From Membranipora membranacea (lineage: Eukaryota; Bryozoa; Gymnolaemata; Cheilostomatida; Membraniporidae), in NCBI GenBank assembly GCA_914767715.1, contig OU612073.1, positions 20,892,001 to 20,956,000 of the forward strand: a DNA stretch of 64,000 bases. Direction: 5' to 3'. This document shows positions 38,436 through 50,917 of this stretch, in pieces. Under the pieces are notes generated by a model. It was not told the DNA's origin, searched no databases, and saw nothing but the letters and a program-made list of their open reading frames with translations. Each line of letters begins with the position of its first letter. Within the stretch, counting starts at the first letter, position 1. The position numbers were made by a program, and so were the translations under genes.

Positions 38436-41400
38436 ATGGCGATCGCGCCACTACAGCTTGGGATCCTCATGCTGGTCAGCATAGTTGTTGGGTCAAGTTG
38501 GTAATCTTTTGGTCAATGTTATAGCGTACTGTTATAAAAGCTTACCTTCAACCTTGCGTGCCACTACGGCCATTAGTTTATTTATTTAGTCATTCTTCCA
38601 AATATTATTTTTCGCAAATAACATGATCATTTTTTTCTCGGTCAATCTTCCATTTATAAATGTATTTTTCTTTTTCTTTTGTGGGCTAATATTGTAAGCC
38701 GTTCTTTTCGAATGAAATTATGCCATTGAAGTATTAAAAAAAACATTGCTTGGGTGGTAAGTTTGGTTTAAAAGTTATTTTAATATTTATTAAATTCATT
38801 TATTTGTTTGTATGGATTATACCCGAACTGGAAGACCAATTATAATTCTACCCATGTTATTCAAAACAGCTAGACTGGCTGGCCTCTTTCATTTTCATGC
38901 TGTAATCATGAATGGTCATGATACCACAGTCTTTCCTTTTATTAAAAAGTTCAATGTTTAAAATAAAGAATATTGGCAGGCTGAATCTGGATGTATTGAG
39001 AGAACTTAGTGGCATAAAAGTAATTAATTCCCATTCTTTTTTGTTTTCTGAAAAGACTCATCTCCAGTCACTGCAAATACTTTTGAGATAGAAATAACTA
39101 CCAGCACAACAAAAATTGGTAATGAGATATGGGTATATGGAGATTGTGTGGAACTTCTTTGCGATGCCAACAAGAAGAGACACAAAGATTCGACTGTTCA
39201 CTGGTTAGCATGGAACAGAGCAGAAACAACTTGGAAGTTTGTGAAGAATGGATCACACGGTGTAGTTTTCATCTTTAAAGATAACAGCATCTTAAAGATG
39301 ACCTGTCAACTGCATATATGTGCCTAATCTGGTGGAAGAACAACACTGTGTCATTGTCAAATAAGGTCATACTACGGTATCCGTGGGAGTTTTAAGAGTT
39401 TATGAAGTCACTATTATACTGAAAGCCATATTATTGGTATGCCAAAAACGTTTTAGGTACTTGAATAAAAGTTTGGTAAAAATATGATATGCGTGTGCAT
39501 TCAGGCCCCATTTGAACCACATCGCAAGCCCTACCCAGAGCTAGTAATATCTTCGACATACAAACAATGAATTCAGACATGCTACTTTACATACTTAAGT
39601 TGTTGTGCAATGATTAGGTATTTGGTAAAGGTTATCTTTTGTTCTTCCAGACATTGAATTTAATCCGACGGACATCTGTTGCGCTAGTTGATGGAATGCT
39701 GGAATCCCTTCTAAGCTGCTCTTAGGCAACATAATGTGGAACAATATTGATATTCTTGGTACAGGTAAGAAAAAGTTGAGCTTCCAAATATTGTCGTGCA
39801 AAAATGACGCTAAAATGCACTAATTTTGAAAATTCAAGATGCAGCACTGCTTTACAGTCACAGAGTGAAAAATGGTGGTTTTAGCCAGTTCCCAGACTTA
39901 TTTTTTTGCTATGGCTAAATAATTATTAACTGCCTAGGCTGTTTTGCCTAATAAAGTCATAGAATTTCATATATTATTATTATTATTAGTGAAGTGTAAG
40001 GCTATAACACAGGCACACGTTTATCCATCATGATGAGAGAGTTTTCAATTTTTTTTACAACCATTGATGCATCATGATCATGTAGGCATCAATGGTTGTA
40101 AATCTGCTCTCACCATCAATCAATGAATTACAGGCATGTCCCACAGCATCAATCGAGTCCTGTCGTAAGTGTGTACCATAGACTTGATAATAAGTCTATG
40201 GTGTGTACATACAAACATCAAACATACAGAGGAGAAAAAAATGTTGGTGATGAAATATACCTACCAGCAAATGTATTTTACTCTATTATTAGCTTATATA
40301 CTACTATTATTGAAAGATATATATGTATCTATCATTATCAATGTAACCTCTTAATGTTTAGGAACAAAGTTCTGCTTCAGTCCTACTCCAAAAAGCACTG
40401 TCAGTTGCAACCTGAAAAGCGCAAACACTCTGTTTGGAGGAGGCAGAACTCATCTGAAGACGTTTTCCTTGGTATTGAATGGAGATGGTGCACCATGCAA
40501 CTCATCCGACTTTAACCAAATACACGAAGAGCTAGACAGGAAGGACTGAGGACTTGTTAATTTATTGTTATAGAAAGATTATGATAATAGTAATAATTAA
40601 TCATTTCTAACTGGACAACTGAATTATCGTCCAACATATATCAAGTTATGAGGTATGTTTTTTGTTAAAGCAGAGACAGCAAATTATGGTATTTAAAGTA
40701 ATTCTTTCTATAGTGTATTACCAGCGAATCGATCATTAGATCTTAGTGGATAAATGGACACCAAAGAGCAGAATATAATTAACCATAACACTCGACTTTT
40801 GCGTGTAGCTAATAGCAAAACATCTAGAGATTATGGTGTCATTATGGTGTTATGTGCAATAAATGTCTCTGGGCCTGAGCATGTTGTTCACATGATCTGA
40901 TTTCACATCGTCAATTATGTTATCAAGTTAAAGCCTCGAGGTTGGGCTACAAATCAGACATCTCTGGACCATACAGCATATCTTATTATCAAACGATACA
41001 CAGCCTTGGGATATTTGGTACATCTGGAGCAGGGTACTCATACTGTCATGATAGGAGCCAAACCGACATTGACATAAGTGAGTTAATAAATGTCTGATTT
41101 AAAATGGACAGGATCTTATTGCTACCTGATTGCTATGATGGCACATACAATGGCATTTGTATTTATATTAATTACAACATATTTAGTTTCTTTGGCGTTT
41201 GCAACTTCATTCCATTGCATACAGTAGTTCATATTTAAAAACTTAGTTTTTCTCAATTCCCTTTATTAAAACTGTGACAATTTCAAATTCATTAGATTTT
41301 TGTTTACCATAAAATCTTCACTGCTTAGTAATGTATTTTTGTCAGAATGCTGTAAATTCTTTGGACCCTCTGAATAATTTCTTGAGGTTATTGTATCGAA

Positions 41401-41621
41401 ATAACTGAAATAAGATGAAATTGACCCGAAGTTGACCATATATGTAGTTTATCAAAGCGAAGGTTTTTTTTACAGATTTCCATTATCATAATGAGACTAG
41501 CTTCAACCAGGATTTGTTCTGCTGTACCCGAAACGCTGTGAATAATACCACGTCATGTTGGACAATAGAACTACACTATCTAGGTGAGCCCACAGCAGCT
41601 CCTACTTCTCCAACAGAATAA
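38436..41621 (+). pseudogene. Decayed tandem copy of the Ig-family surface protein gene
   Basis: Remnants of all exons of the intact gene at 43570 can be aligned. The signal exon at 38436 (ATGGCGATCGCG...) lost its donor: GTTGTTGGGT stands where copy 2 has GTTGGTAAGT. The Ig exon at about 39056-39395 reads well through HWLAWNRAETTWKF. It then has a deletion after SILKM that shifts the frame to a stop, and its donor is also lost. The third exon (about 39651-39764) has an in-frame TGA after CCAS. The fourth exon (about 40361-40530) stays open but lacks a donor. Exons 5 (40928-41077) and 6 (41476 on) are intact in frame. Exon 6 ends early at TAA 41619-41621, so the GPI-type tail is missing. Several independent lesions make a functional protein unlikely. 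The intact distal exons could still be transcribed or serve as donors in gene conversion. Confidence 0.82.
40054..40102. repeat. Hairpin with perfect 17-bp arms
   Basis: Arms at 40054-40070 (TTTACAACCATTGATGC) and 40086-40102 are exact reverse complements with a 15-base spacer. The wider flanks (GATGAGAGAG and CTCTCACCATC) are partly complementary too. A second hairpin with 11-bp arms follows at 40175-40202. Both lie in the intron before exon 4 of the pseudogene. Confidence 0.75.
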
Positions 41622-42035
41622 TTCATCACCTCTACAACAGAAACAATTAACAGTAGTATGCTATTCATTCCATGTATACTCAGTACAATAATATAACTTC
41701 AGTTAGATGTTATACATATTTTTTCAATTTTTGGTGAAATCTATATATAGTCAAGTTCGAATTTCTCTCTTTACACACGAGAAAACCAGCAAAATCTGCA
41801 ACTATCAATTTTATATATAATTATGTAATAAGATCAGGTATGAATTTTATCATGAATTACGGCATAAATAACCAAAAAGGTTTTACGCAATCTATGCCCT
41901 TACTTTGGCACAACTTTGGAATAAGAAGTTTGCCTTGTGACTGTTGTTGTTTTATTGGCATAAGTAATTTGGGCTGCCTCCATAATTTTTTATTATCTGA
42001 AATAGCCAAGCCATTTTTTTCTCTCAAGGGATCTT

Positions 42036-43569
42036 TTTCTGTATATACCTAAATTTATACAGCAAGCTTCCGACATTCTTAATGTAGAATAGACAACATC
42101 CGCTTATGTTCTAAACTTTCTTGTGCAATGCGTGGCTGTGTTACTGTTGATATTCTGGTCCAACCGAAAATCAGTTTCAACCCAGTGTTAGTTTCAAAGA
42201 TGTTGGTCTCAAAATGTCATCACCATTAGAAAACATCATTTTTTTTCTAATCTCTTTATTGGTATCATCGTAAATTACTTATTCTCAATAATTTTATTCT
42301 TCCAACTGAACGTTTAATTTCTAAGATGAATTTTTATCCTGATGTCATAATCATGAATGATGATTTTTTTTAAAACTACTGTCTATTACAAACAACAAAG
42401 GGTAGTAAATACAACTAATTCAATTTTAAAACTGTTATATCAGGGAGAATTCCATTCTCCCTGGTTATATTAACCCAAATAAATCACACTAAGCAAATTT
42501 TCCGCTACCTTGGTTGGGAATTTCTGGTTTCTTGGTGACAATATGAGGTGGTTTGGATAGCGCCGTGCAAGTTTGGCCTAGGTTGTAAGCATGAGAGTAC
42601 GTGGACAACTATTGTTGAAGTGAAACAATGGATAGTTAGCAGCCTTCCAAATGACTGTGTACAGCAGTCAAAACGATTGCATCATAATGCTTATCATGTG
42701 AAAATATCTACATATTACATAGGTGGCTCCTGGTGCTGGCTATGAGAATATTTCTGGGAGGAGGGAGAGTGATTTAGATGGACATCTAAAATATGGTTGC
42801 ACTAGTGGAGGAAAGTATGCGCACGAGGAAAAGTTTGGGACATGCTTGAAAAAATAAATTTGAGGCTAGCTAACATTTGTTCGCCTTCATTACTTTTTAA
42901 TTTTATGGACTTTCTCCTTAATTCGGCAAAATTTAGTGCTAGCTAACATCTACTCCTCTGAGGTATTTGATAATCATCTAAATTAGCGATACCATCTTTT
43001 TTCACATTGTACACTCAATATTGTAGTGTCACTAAAAATCCAAAGGCGAATGTAGTTAAGTTTTGACACTTGAAAAACAGTTCATGGTAGAAGGGCCTAT
43101 GCTTGTACTTTTAGATAGAAAATAAACTTGACTTATTTGTATCTATTCAACACAAGCCACTTTGGTTTTGGGAGAAAAGAGTGATCCCATTGCATATAGA
43201 TGAGAAATGAGCTCAATCAGCATATTCCTTACTTAAGACGCCCATGTGGTTATAGGGATGATTCAAAACAGGTGATCAACGAAGTGATTGGTTTCTGACT
43301 AAAGAGAAGGCTTTGCATTAATATATAGAAAAACTAGGTTGTGCTATAAACAAAAATGGGATACTGGAACTTACCAGACCACGCTCTGCTTTTTTTTGTT
43401 CTTCGGCCTACCTGACACATGCCACAACAATAACCTCTAGTCATAATATAAGTAAAGTGGCAGATATTTTGACTGGCTGTGTGTATGAATATACACCACA
43501 CATGATCGTCTCTCTGGAGAGAGAGGAGTGTAAAATACTGTATCACTGCGAGAAACACATTCTCTTATA
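42036..43569. other. Junction of the duplication and upstream region of the intact Ig gene
   Basis: Positions 42036-42720 are unique spacer with no exon. From 42721 on the sequence matches the upstream part of copy 1, including one diverged CTAGCTAACA unit near 42864 and another at 42938. The promoter and any untranslated leader of the intact Ig-family gene should be here; no clear TATA element can be assigned. Confidence 0.5.
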
Positions 43570-46500
43570 ATGGCGGTCATGTTTTGGATCCTCCTGCTCG
43601 TCAGCACAGTTGGTAAGTCAAGAATCTTGCTCGGATCTTCAGTTTGCTTCGAAACTGGTTTTCAGATGAAACATAGCCCGAAATTGAAGATCATTAGTTC
43701 TACCTGAACTAAAAATCAAAACAGGCAAAGTTCTGTGGTGACTTGCGTCTAAAGTTTACTGATGTTTTGGGTTATTATTTTCGTGATAAGTGCGGGTTAT
43801 TAAAAATAATACCAAATATATACACTGATATCCTTTATGCTAATTCTGTTGATCCACCCATGATCTAAGGTCACTGTTTTCATTTGATAAAAAAGTTCAA
43901 TAGTTCACATAAAGCCTTTGGTAAGCTGTTTCCGAATGTATCGAGGTATCTTATTTGAATAGCAAAGTGTGACAAATTTAATATTTTCCCTATCTTATTT
44001 TGAAGAATCATCTTCTCAAAATTCCGATCCTATCAAGATAGAGATACTTACCAACACAACCCCAATTAAAGATGAAACTTGGATATATGGAGACGGTGTA
44101 GAATTAGTTTGTGACTCAAACAAGCTGAGAAGCAAAGATTCGACAGTTCACTGGTTGGCATGGAACAAAACAGAGACAACTTGGAAGTTCGTGGTTAATC
44201 AATCGTGGGGTCTCATTTCAACATCCAAAGAAAATAACATTCTGAAATTTACAAAACAGAATAATGCTGGATATAACTCCCAGAATATATCGTATGATCT
44301 GTCGACCAGATATATATGTATGATCTGGTGGGAGGACAACACTGTGTCATTCTCAAATCAGCTCACTCTGAGATATCCAGGTGAGTCTTAGATATATTTT
44401 CTAAAAATTTGAAATCCTCTTTGTGGAACAAGCTTGATTTTGGTGGTGTTGAGCTACAGTTGATTCATTATCTGACTTGTGAAAGCAAACTTGTCTAGGC
44501 CAAACAAAGGCGGGTTTCACCTTTCATCCTGACAATTGTGATTGATGTTCACGTCGGGTGGTAACTGCGCCCACATAACGACCAAACTAGGGGTCTTGAA
44601 CATTGAAAGAAAAACTCACTTATACTGGATTACATAGATGATGACTAGTCAAATGAGCTAACTTCATAGCTCTATCAGAATATCTTCTTCAATGATGATT
44701 GCCATTGGCTTCATATTGGAAACAGAAGAGAGATGCAAATATACAGATATAAATATATATTTTTTGTTGTTGAAAGATTACAGACCTAATGATAAGGTGA
44801 AGATATTCATGAAGAATGATTTGGAGCAGTGCTGCATCAATTGTTCGGCCATCGGAATCCCTGCTCAGCTGCTTGAAGGCAATATGAAGTGGTCAGACGG
44901 CGTAACTGGTATGGGTGACCCAATAAAAATATTACTTATCAATGCCTCAAATATCACAGTGAGAATTGCACCACTATAGCCAAATAATAGAACTATAACC
45001 CCTGTTTAAACTGTGTAACATCATTACATATTTTTTCTTTAGAAATTCGACACTGCTTCACCCATACTGGTGAAAAGGGATCCCAACATTGTCAACTCAA
45101 AAATGGAAATGCTTTGTTTGGTGGAGGTAACAGCCCAATCCTGATGCAGATTAGTTGGGAAGCCGACGAGACCAGTATACCATGCAGCTCATTTAATCAG
45201 ACATACAAGGGAACTGCAGCACTTAACAGTGAGTACAGTAACAGTTTCTGATGTTAGCAAGTTTGCAGGACATTGAGGAATGAATACAAAGTGCTGCTAA
45301 TGGAAGTGATGCTGCTATTTGATTTTTAATGAGTTAAAGTTGATGGTCAAACCGCCCAAATCTGTTCTCACAAATACTCACAGATAAATGACTCAATTGC
45401 CTCTGAGTTGAGGGTGTGAAGAAAATTCACATCAAGCTGCATAAATTTTATTCTATCACAGGACTTATTTTTCACCCTCAACTTTGTTTTTTTTTGTATT
45501 TCCTTCAATAGACAGTTTTTTGAGCTTGATTTTAAGCCTATGTTCCATGAATCCATGAATCATTTCAGGAAATTTGTCAACAAAACAGGCAGAAGTTGAT
45601 ATAAAGGACTAATTCTACTACCAAACATATTTCCAAAACTATGTTCCCATCGGTTTTCGATGACGCCCACACTGAATCTGAAAGAGATTTTATCCTATCT
45701 TAAGCAGCTTCCAAGATGCGTCCATTTCAGCGCCTTTTTCCTATGCTGCGTGCGATAAAGAGTACTTAACTGGATAGAGGACAGCTCCGAACATAGGCTT
45801 AAAATCGAGCTCAGAAAACTGTCTATTTCTTTGTTTTTACTTTGTATTAAAGGAATAAAGAAATTGTTGTTTTAAAACTTTCCTCACTAATTTGGTTTCT
45901 GGAATTGAGCACATTGTGCACAAGGTCAATTATTATATCCTCAGTTATGTTATCCAGTTACAGCCTCAATGTTAGACTTCAACACATACTCCTCTGGACC
46001 ATACAGAATATCTTATAACCAATCAATACACAGCCTTGGGATATTTGATATGTCTGGGGCAGAGTACTCATACTGTCACAACAGAAACCAAACTGATATC
46101 GACATCAGTGAGTTTGCTTTTATCTGTTTTTCATGGACTGTATGTTATTGTCAACTGAATGGTATGATGACACATTTATGACAAATGTATTTAGTAGCTT
46201 TGGTATTTTTTACATTTCTCAATTCCCTTTGTTAAAACGTAACAACTTACAACGATTTTTTATTATTGAATAGCTGTTTACCATAAATCACATCTTCACT
46301 GCCAGTATGCTTAATAATTCTTTGGTTACTCTGAAAAATCTCTTGAGGTCATCGAAATAACTGATTCACATTGATTCTGTAAAAATAAATTGCTCCGAGG
46401 TTTATCATATATGTAGTTTATCAAGGCAAAGGTTTTTTTTACAGACTTCCATTATCATTATGAGACTAGCTTCAACCAGGATTTGTTCTGCTGTACCCAA

Positions 46501-47257
46501 AACACTGTGAATAATACAATGTCATGTTGGGCGATAGAACTACACTATCTAGGTGAGCCCAAAACAGCTCCTGCATCTACAACAACAGAAGAGATCATCA
46601 CTCCTACAACACAATCAATTAACAGCAGTATGCTATTTATTTCATTATTGGGAGCCTCGATGCTTTGGTGGTTGCACTTGTGCTGAAATTTCCCATATCA
46701 GGACTTAGTTACGTGATATTTGTGTTTTCGGTGAGAGATTTTTATATAATCAAAGAAAATTCTCTTATCCTGAGAAAATCAGCAAAATCTGCGACTATCA
46801 ATATCATGTATTGGATTAATTTTGAAATAAGATCAGGTTTGAAATTTATCCTGAGTTACGGCATAAATAAATGAGATGATTTTGGCAATACCTGGAAATA
46901 TGATGTTTGCCTTGTGACTGTTGGAATCCAAAACGTGATTGAGAAACCAAAAACTTACTTTCTGAGGCATAACTGTGAATCATTGTTTTTTATGAGCATA
47001 AGTAATTTAGGCTGTCTCTAATACGTGATGGTAAACCAGTTTTGGATATCAGAAGTCAATTCCACTGAATAATTTTATCAGGAACAACCGAACCACCGCC
47101 TCGAAGACTTACAGTGACAGAGAAGCTGATCAGAGTATACAGTGCTGCCGCTGGAGGGGCTATACTGGCTATTATATATGTCATCGCTGCCGGCGTGTAT
47201 GTCTACAGAGATATGAGCTGTGCGTGTGGTGTGGGCCAGACTAACCAGTCGTACTGA
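43570..47257 (+). CDS. Ig-superfamily surface glycoprotein with alternative GPI-type or transmembrane ends
   Basis: Exons: 43570-43612, 44006-44380, 44777-44908, 45043-45228, 45958-46107, then either 46445-46686 (375 aa) or 46445-46552 joined to 47082-47257 (389 aa). All internal junctions are phase 1. Residues 1-14 are a short signal peptide (MFWILLLVST). Exon 2 encodes one complete Ig-like domain with Cys50, Trp64 and Cys119. Exons 3-4 (QCCINCSAIG, then SIPCSSFNQ) and exons 5-6 (YSYCHNRNQT, DLFCCTQNT) look like two more cysteine-containing extracellular modules, with several NxS/T sites. In the long-exon form a Thr-rich stalk ends in a 19-residue hydrophobic tail (357-375) with no cytoplasmic part, as in GPI-anchor signals. 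In the spliced form residues 350-373 are a transmembrane helix with a 16-residue Cys-containing tail. I do not recognise a named family; a role in adhesion or recognition is inferred from the Ig fold only. The preceding copy is a pseudogene. Confidence 0.8.
46445..46686 (+). other. Alternative last exon with internal splice donor
   Basis: If read to its end, this exon codes the Thr-rich stalk and GPI-type tail and stops at 46684-46686. Inside it, after codon CTA, stands the donor G|GTGAGC at 46553. Splicing there to the acceptor TTTTATCAG|GA at 47081/47082 keeps phase 1 and adds the transmembrane exon. The same donor is conserved in the pseudogene (near 41582). Confidence 0.65.
46866..46871 (+). 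promoter_or_regulatory. AATAAA signal for the GPI-type transcript
   Basis: A canonical hexamer lies 180 bases after the GPI-form stop codon and before the transmembrane exon, as needed for a transcript ending there. Confidence 0.5.
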
Positions 47258-47493
47258 GAAAGTTATTATATCACCAACATATAGTGACTAACGCAAAGTG
47301 GATCATTATGTTTTAATTTGAGGACAATAGTTAGAAAACTCTAACCAAATGTTGTCTGGCCTTGTTTGCCTTTGTTCAATGCAGCTAAAGTTAGGAAACT
47401 GCATCAATTTTTGGGAGTTGTGTTCTTAGTTTTCAGTTGATGAAAACTCCCTCAGTTTATGCTGCTGAATTGCTGATTTGTTATTCAGGTTAA

Positions 47494-47499
47494 AATAAA
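47494..47499 (+). promoter_or_regulatory. AATAAA signal for the transmembrane transcript
   Basis: A canonical hexamer lies about 240 bases after the stop of the transmembrane form. Together with the signal at 46866 it supports two alternative 3' ends. Confidence 0.5.
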
Positions 47500-48621
47500 G
47501 AACAAAATTTTTTTTATATTAAGGTTATACCATAGTGACAACCTTAAGTTACTGGAAACACAGTCAGACTGTCTTAAAAGTATAATAGCTACAGCTGTGG
47601 CAATATTTTTCCCGCTATTATCAGAGCAATTTAGTTTGCCGAACATGTGGTGCCGTGGTCTTTACTGCAGTGACCACCGATCGTTTGTTACGGCTCCTTG
47701 ACTTTGCCCATGACTAGAGTATTTTTCCGATTGGCTTTTTCTATTGATACCAATGTTTACAGTTTTACACAAAAAAGCATTGCATGGTTTGTTGGCTCCT
47801 CTCATTTTTATCTTCATTAATTGGTTCCATAGAAGGCAGAGACAGGATATTCTTCCTCAATTAAGATCAGTTTTAGATTTTACAAAACAGAAAGTAAACC
47901 TTGTGATTTTTATATGGGACTGTTGCAAACCCTTTTCTGCTGGGTGAGCTACTTTGGCACCTTTTTGCAAATCGATGAGGTATTGTCTGTTATATACAGA
48001 TATTTATTATGTGTTTAAATGGCACTTTTCTGTAGGAAAAGATCATCAATGAGTTGGTTGTCTGGTGACAGTATTTCATTGGGAAAATAATCATTAGTAC
48101 ACAGGACATGGCATCTTGACACTGAGATTCGTCCATCTACTTATCATTATAGTTGAAGCAGCAAAAATTGAACAGTGCTCATGTCGAAATGAAGGAAAAG
48201 TATAATGTAACAGTAAACATGTATGCTGAAAGTGGATCAGTTAACTCAAAATCTTTTAAAGGGCTGAGTTTCCATAAGGATCAGTCAGATCATGTGCTAT
48301 GATTGTGATTTCTTAGTAATGGGCAGTTCACGTTTACGCGATATTTTACATTTATTAGTGGCATGCTCTCCCTCCACATGCAGTCCTACAGCATCTCCTG
48401 TTACCTCCGCAGTCAGAATTTCGCCTACAATATCTCCCAGTACTACGCCTTGCACAGTATGAGGATGATTTGCGGAATCTTGGTACTCTCGGGCATCTGT
48501 GAAGGAATGTTAAAAGCAAAAAGGTTCAGCCTAACATCAAATTAATGTGATTTATGTTTTATTGATGTTACTGTATATTGAGGTGAGAGGGTAAGAAGGG
48601 ATCTGTTGATGCAGGCGCATT

Positions 48622-48627
48622 TTTATT
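48622..48627 (-). promoter_or_regulatory. AATAAA signal of the first WAP gene
   Basis: TTTATT on the plus strand gives AATAAA on the coding strand, 150 bases after the stop at 48777. Confidence 0.5.
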
Positions 48628-48776
48628 TAAATAAATGTAGTACATATCTGCATTATTTGCGCAGTCGTCATATTAGTGAATGCAATTTAACCAAGGTTCT
48701 CACCAGCTTTGATATCATTGAGCTTGAAAAAAAGTTTTTCTTCTATTATGATTTAATAGTTCATAGCGCTGAAACA

Positions 48777-50917
48777 TCATAGATAACCAAGAGATGAACA
48801 TCTCATCTTTTTTTCATTCCATGTTGAAAAACCCACTAACCTCCTTCTCCGTTTTGGTGTTGGGCGCTTTGGTGTTGGGCGTTTTGGGGTTGGACGTTTT
48901 GGTCGTTTCGGTTGTTTAGGCAGTGTAGGAGGTGTAGACGATGGCAGACCTGGTGTAGTTATACACTGTCCCCCTCCACATGTTGATGCAGGACAGCATA
49001 GTCGGAACCTTCCACAGTCGTTATCTGAGAAACACTCTGCTATAACTGAGGTGCGAGCGCATACTTCGGGCAGCGGACTTGCCACTTTTATCGGACAACT
49101 GGTAGTAAATTAAAAAAAGAGAGTGGATAATATAAAAATATTGAACCTACAATCTTCCCGGTTCCCACAATAATTATAACAAAGCTAAAGAGAGCATGAA
49201 ATAAGAAATATAAGCTGGCATTGAGAGAGACATTTATACCATAAGTATCTTTTGTTTTCTATGTTTATGAATGAGTACACTGAGAGTTCTTTCTTACAGA
49301 GGATTCCTAGTAGATAAGTTGATACATTGCCCGGTGTTACATCTGTCTCTTGTTCTACAGCAGGTTTTACCCCCATCGCAATCACTACTGTCACCCTCGG
49401 GATTACATTCAAAGGCTAATCTTACTCTACTGCAGAATTCTGGAAGCGGGAACTGCACAGCTGGACAACTGGTGAAAGAAACAATGGAATGTTGACAGAA
49501 ATAACATGGCAGTGTGAAACTGAATAATTTTGGTTTGCACATACATATGATCCATATCCAACATAAGTTAGGTTGTCATTATGATTACTTTGGTATGCAC
49601 TACACAGCAGGGAGAAGAACTCTCATACAATTCACACAAATAATGGGAGGGCCGATGTGAGAGAGATATAAGTGTACTTGCACTCACTTCCTGTTTTGTC
49701 CTCCATGCAGGTTTGGAGTGGTAGTAGTAAAGAAAGGCTGTGTGGTAGTAGCAGTTGATACCACAGGCTTACAAAACAGTTCTCCGCACGAGTCAGGACA
49801 GCAGCCCAGCCCTGACCCACAGTCACGCTCTCTATTGCACCTAGGTAGGGTGGTGAGTGACTGAGGACATGTGCTGGATGGGGGGACAAGAGGGCAGTCC
49901 AAGTTCAGACAGAGAGTGCCCCCGCACTCTACTGGACAACATGTGCTCCCAAAATCACAGCCTTGGTCTAATCTACATTCAAATGGTGGGAGTCTCAGAC
50001 TGCAGTCCACAGTCTGGTCGACAGCTGGGCAGGTCGCTAGCGTTTGCTGGCAGGTGCTCGGTCTCCCGTAACAAGTAGGGCAGCATGAATAACCATTACT
50101 GCAGTCAAGGCTTGATGAACAGGCAGCGCCGAAATCGTGTGTTGGGTCATTGCATACTCGATCAGCAATTGGTAGGCACACAAATCTGTATGAACGTAAG
50201 ATAACATGGTGGAAAATCACAATCTTGGAATAATCATGATGTCATACTTATCACAAAATTAAGGTTTATTGCATGTAGTAGCGGACACAAGGCCAATAAT
50301 AAAGAACATGCAATTTGCAACATGTTTAAGGAGTTTTAAGGAGTTATGAGCATTGAATAAATACATAAATACATAACCATCTTGAGATATCATACAGAAT
50401 GAGTTAGCTTCAGTGATAAAAGAAATATGAGTACAGAAATTAAAGAGTTTTGATATGTCTATGATGAATATGCTTTGACAATGCTGCCAGGTAGAGTGAT
50501 GGGTGAAATTATGTATGTAGCTTATGAAACGCAAGAGGAAAGTAAAGCAAAAGCAGAGTAATAAACTAGTAGAACTCACATTGGCACGCGGTTAATACCT
50601 GGTGACGACTGGCCATTCGTATATACACCTTCAAGAGAAACAGAGAGATGGAAACTATTTACAGCAAGGTCTAATAGGTGGATAGATAATCAGAAGGCCG
50701 ACATTATTATCAAGCAGGTCTATCATCTAGCAGACATACTACGAATCTGACAGAAGTTGGCAAATCTATCAGGATTCATGAATGAGAAAAAAATTACGTT
50801 CAATTCGAAATTGTTTGGTAATTCCAAGTCTGTCGATTGCTCAGGCTGTTGATCGGTTGATCAGTCAAAGAACTACTTACCTCCGAAGATAAAGCAGATT
50901 ACAATCAGCAGCTTCAT
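48777..50917 (-). CDS. Secreted protein with five WAP (four-disulfide core) domains and a basic PTPKR-repeat tail
   Basis: WAP domains are small disulfide-rich modules found in secreted protease inhibitors and antimicrobial proteins. Exons in coding order: 50917-50881, 50628-50580, 50185-49688, 49468-49298, 49098-48777. Phases 1,2,2,2 agree and give 358 aa. Residues 1-12 are the signal peptide (MKLLIVICFIFG). The long third exon holds three WAP domains, seen from the CC pairs in YSCCPTC, STCCPVECGG and LGCCPDSCGE. Exons 4 and 5 hold one each (KTCCRTRDRC; RLCCPASTCGGGQC). A Thr-rich linker separates domains 3 and 4. After domain 5 comes a Pro/Lys/Arg tail with three PTPKR units. The first domain is irregular. 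The reading frame may stop at 48777 as given or splice at a GTTAGT site after RRRR. The gene is head to head with its paralogue at 53384. Targets are unknown. Confidence 0.86.

Larger units (their letters stand above)
37421..42035 (+). repeat. Tandem segmental duplication, copy 1
   Basis: This block aligns in the same orientation with 42721-47035. The shared sequence begins at ATGGCTCCTGGTGCTGGC (37421) and ends near the AAGTAATTTGGGCTG block (about 41970). Similarity covers upstream sequence, exons and introns, so the whole gene was copied. Copy 1 contains the broken Ig-family gene, a 34-bp tandem array and a hairpin insertion that copy 2 lacks. Confidence 0.85.
42721..47035 (+). repeat. Tandem segmental duplication, copy 2
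   Basis: This is the direct-orientation partner of 37421-42035. It carries the intact gene. The similarity ends just before the transmembrane exon at 47082, so that exon exists only once in the window, downstream of both copies. Confidence 0.85.
47258..48776. other. Convergent gap between the Ig gene and the first WAP gene
   Basis: This should hold 3' untranslated sequence of both genes. No exon is supported: open frames at 47744-47947 and 48363-48545 lack family similarity and splice context. Confidence 0.5.
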
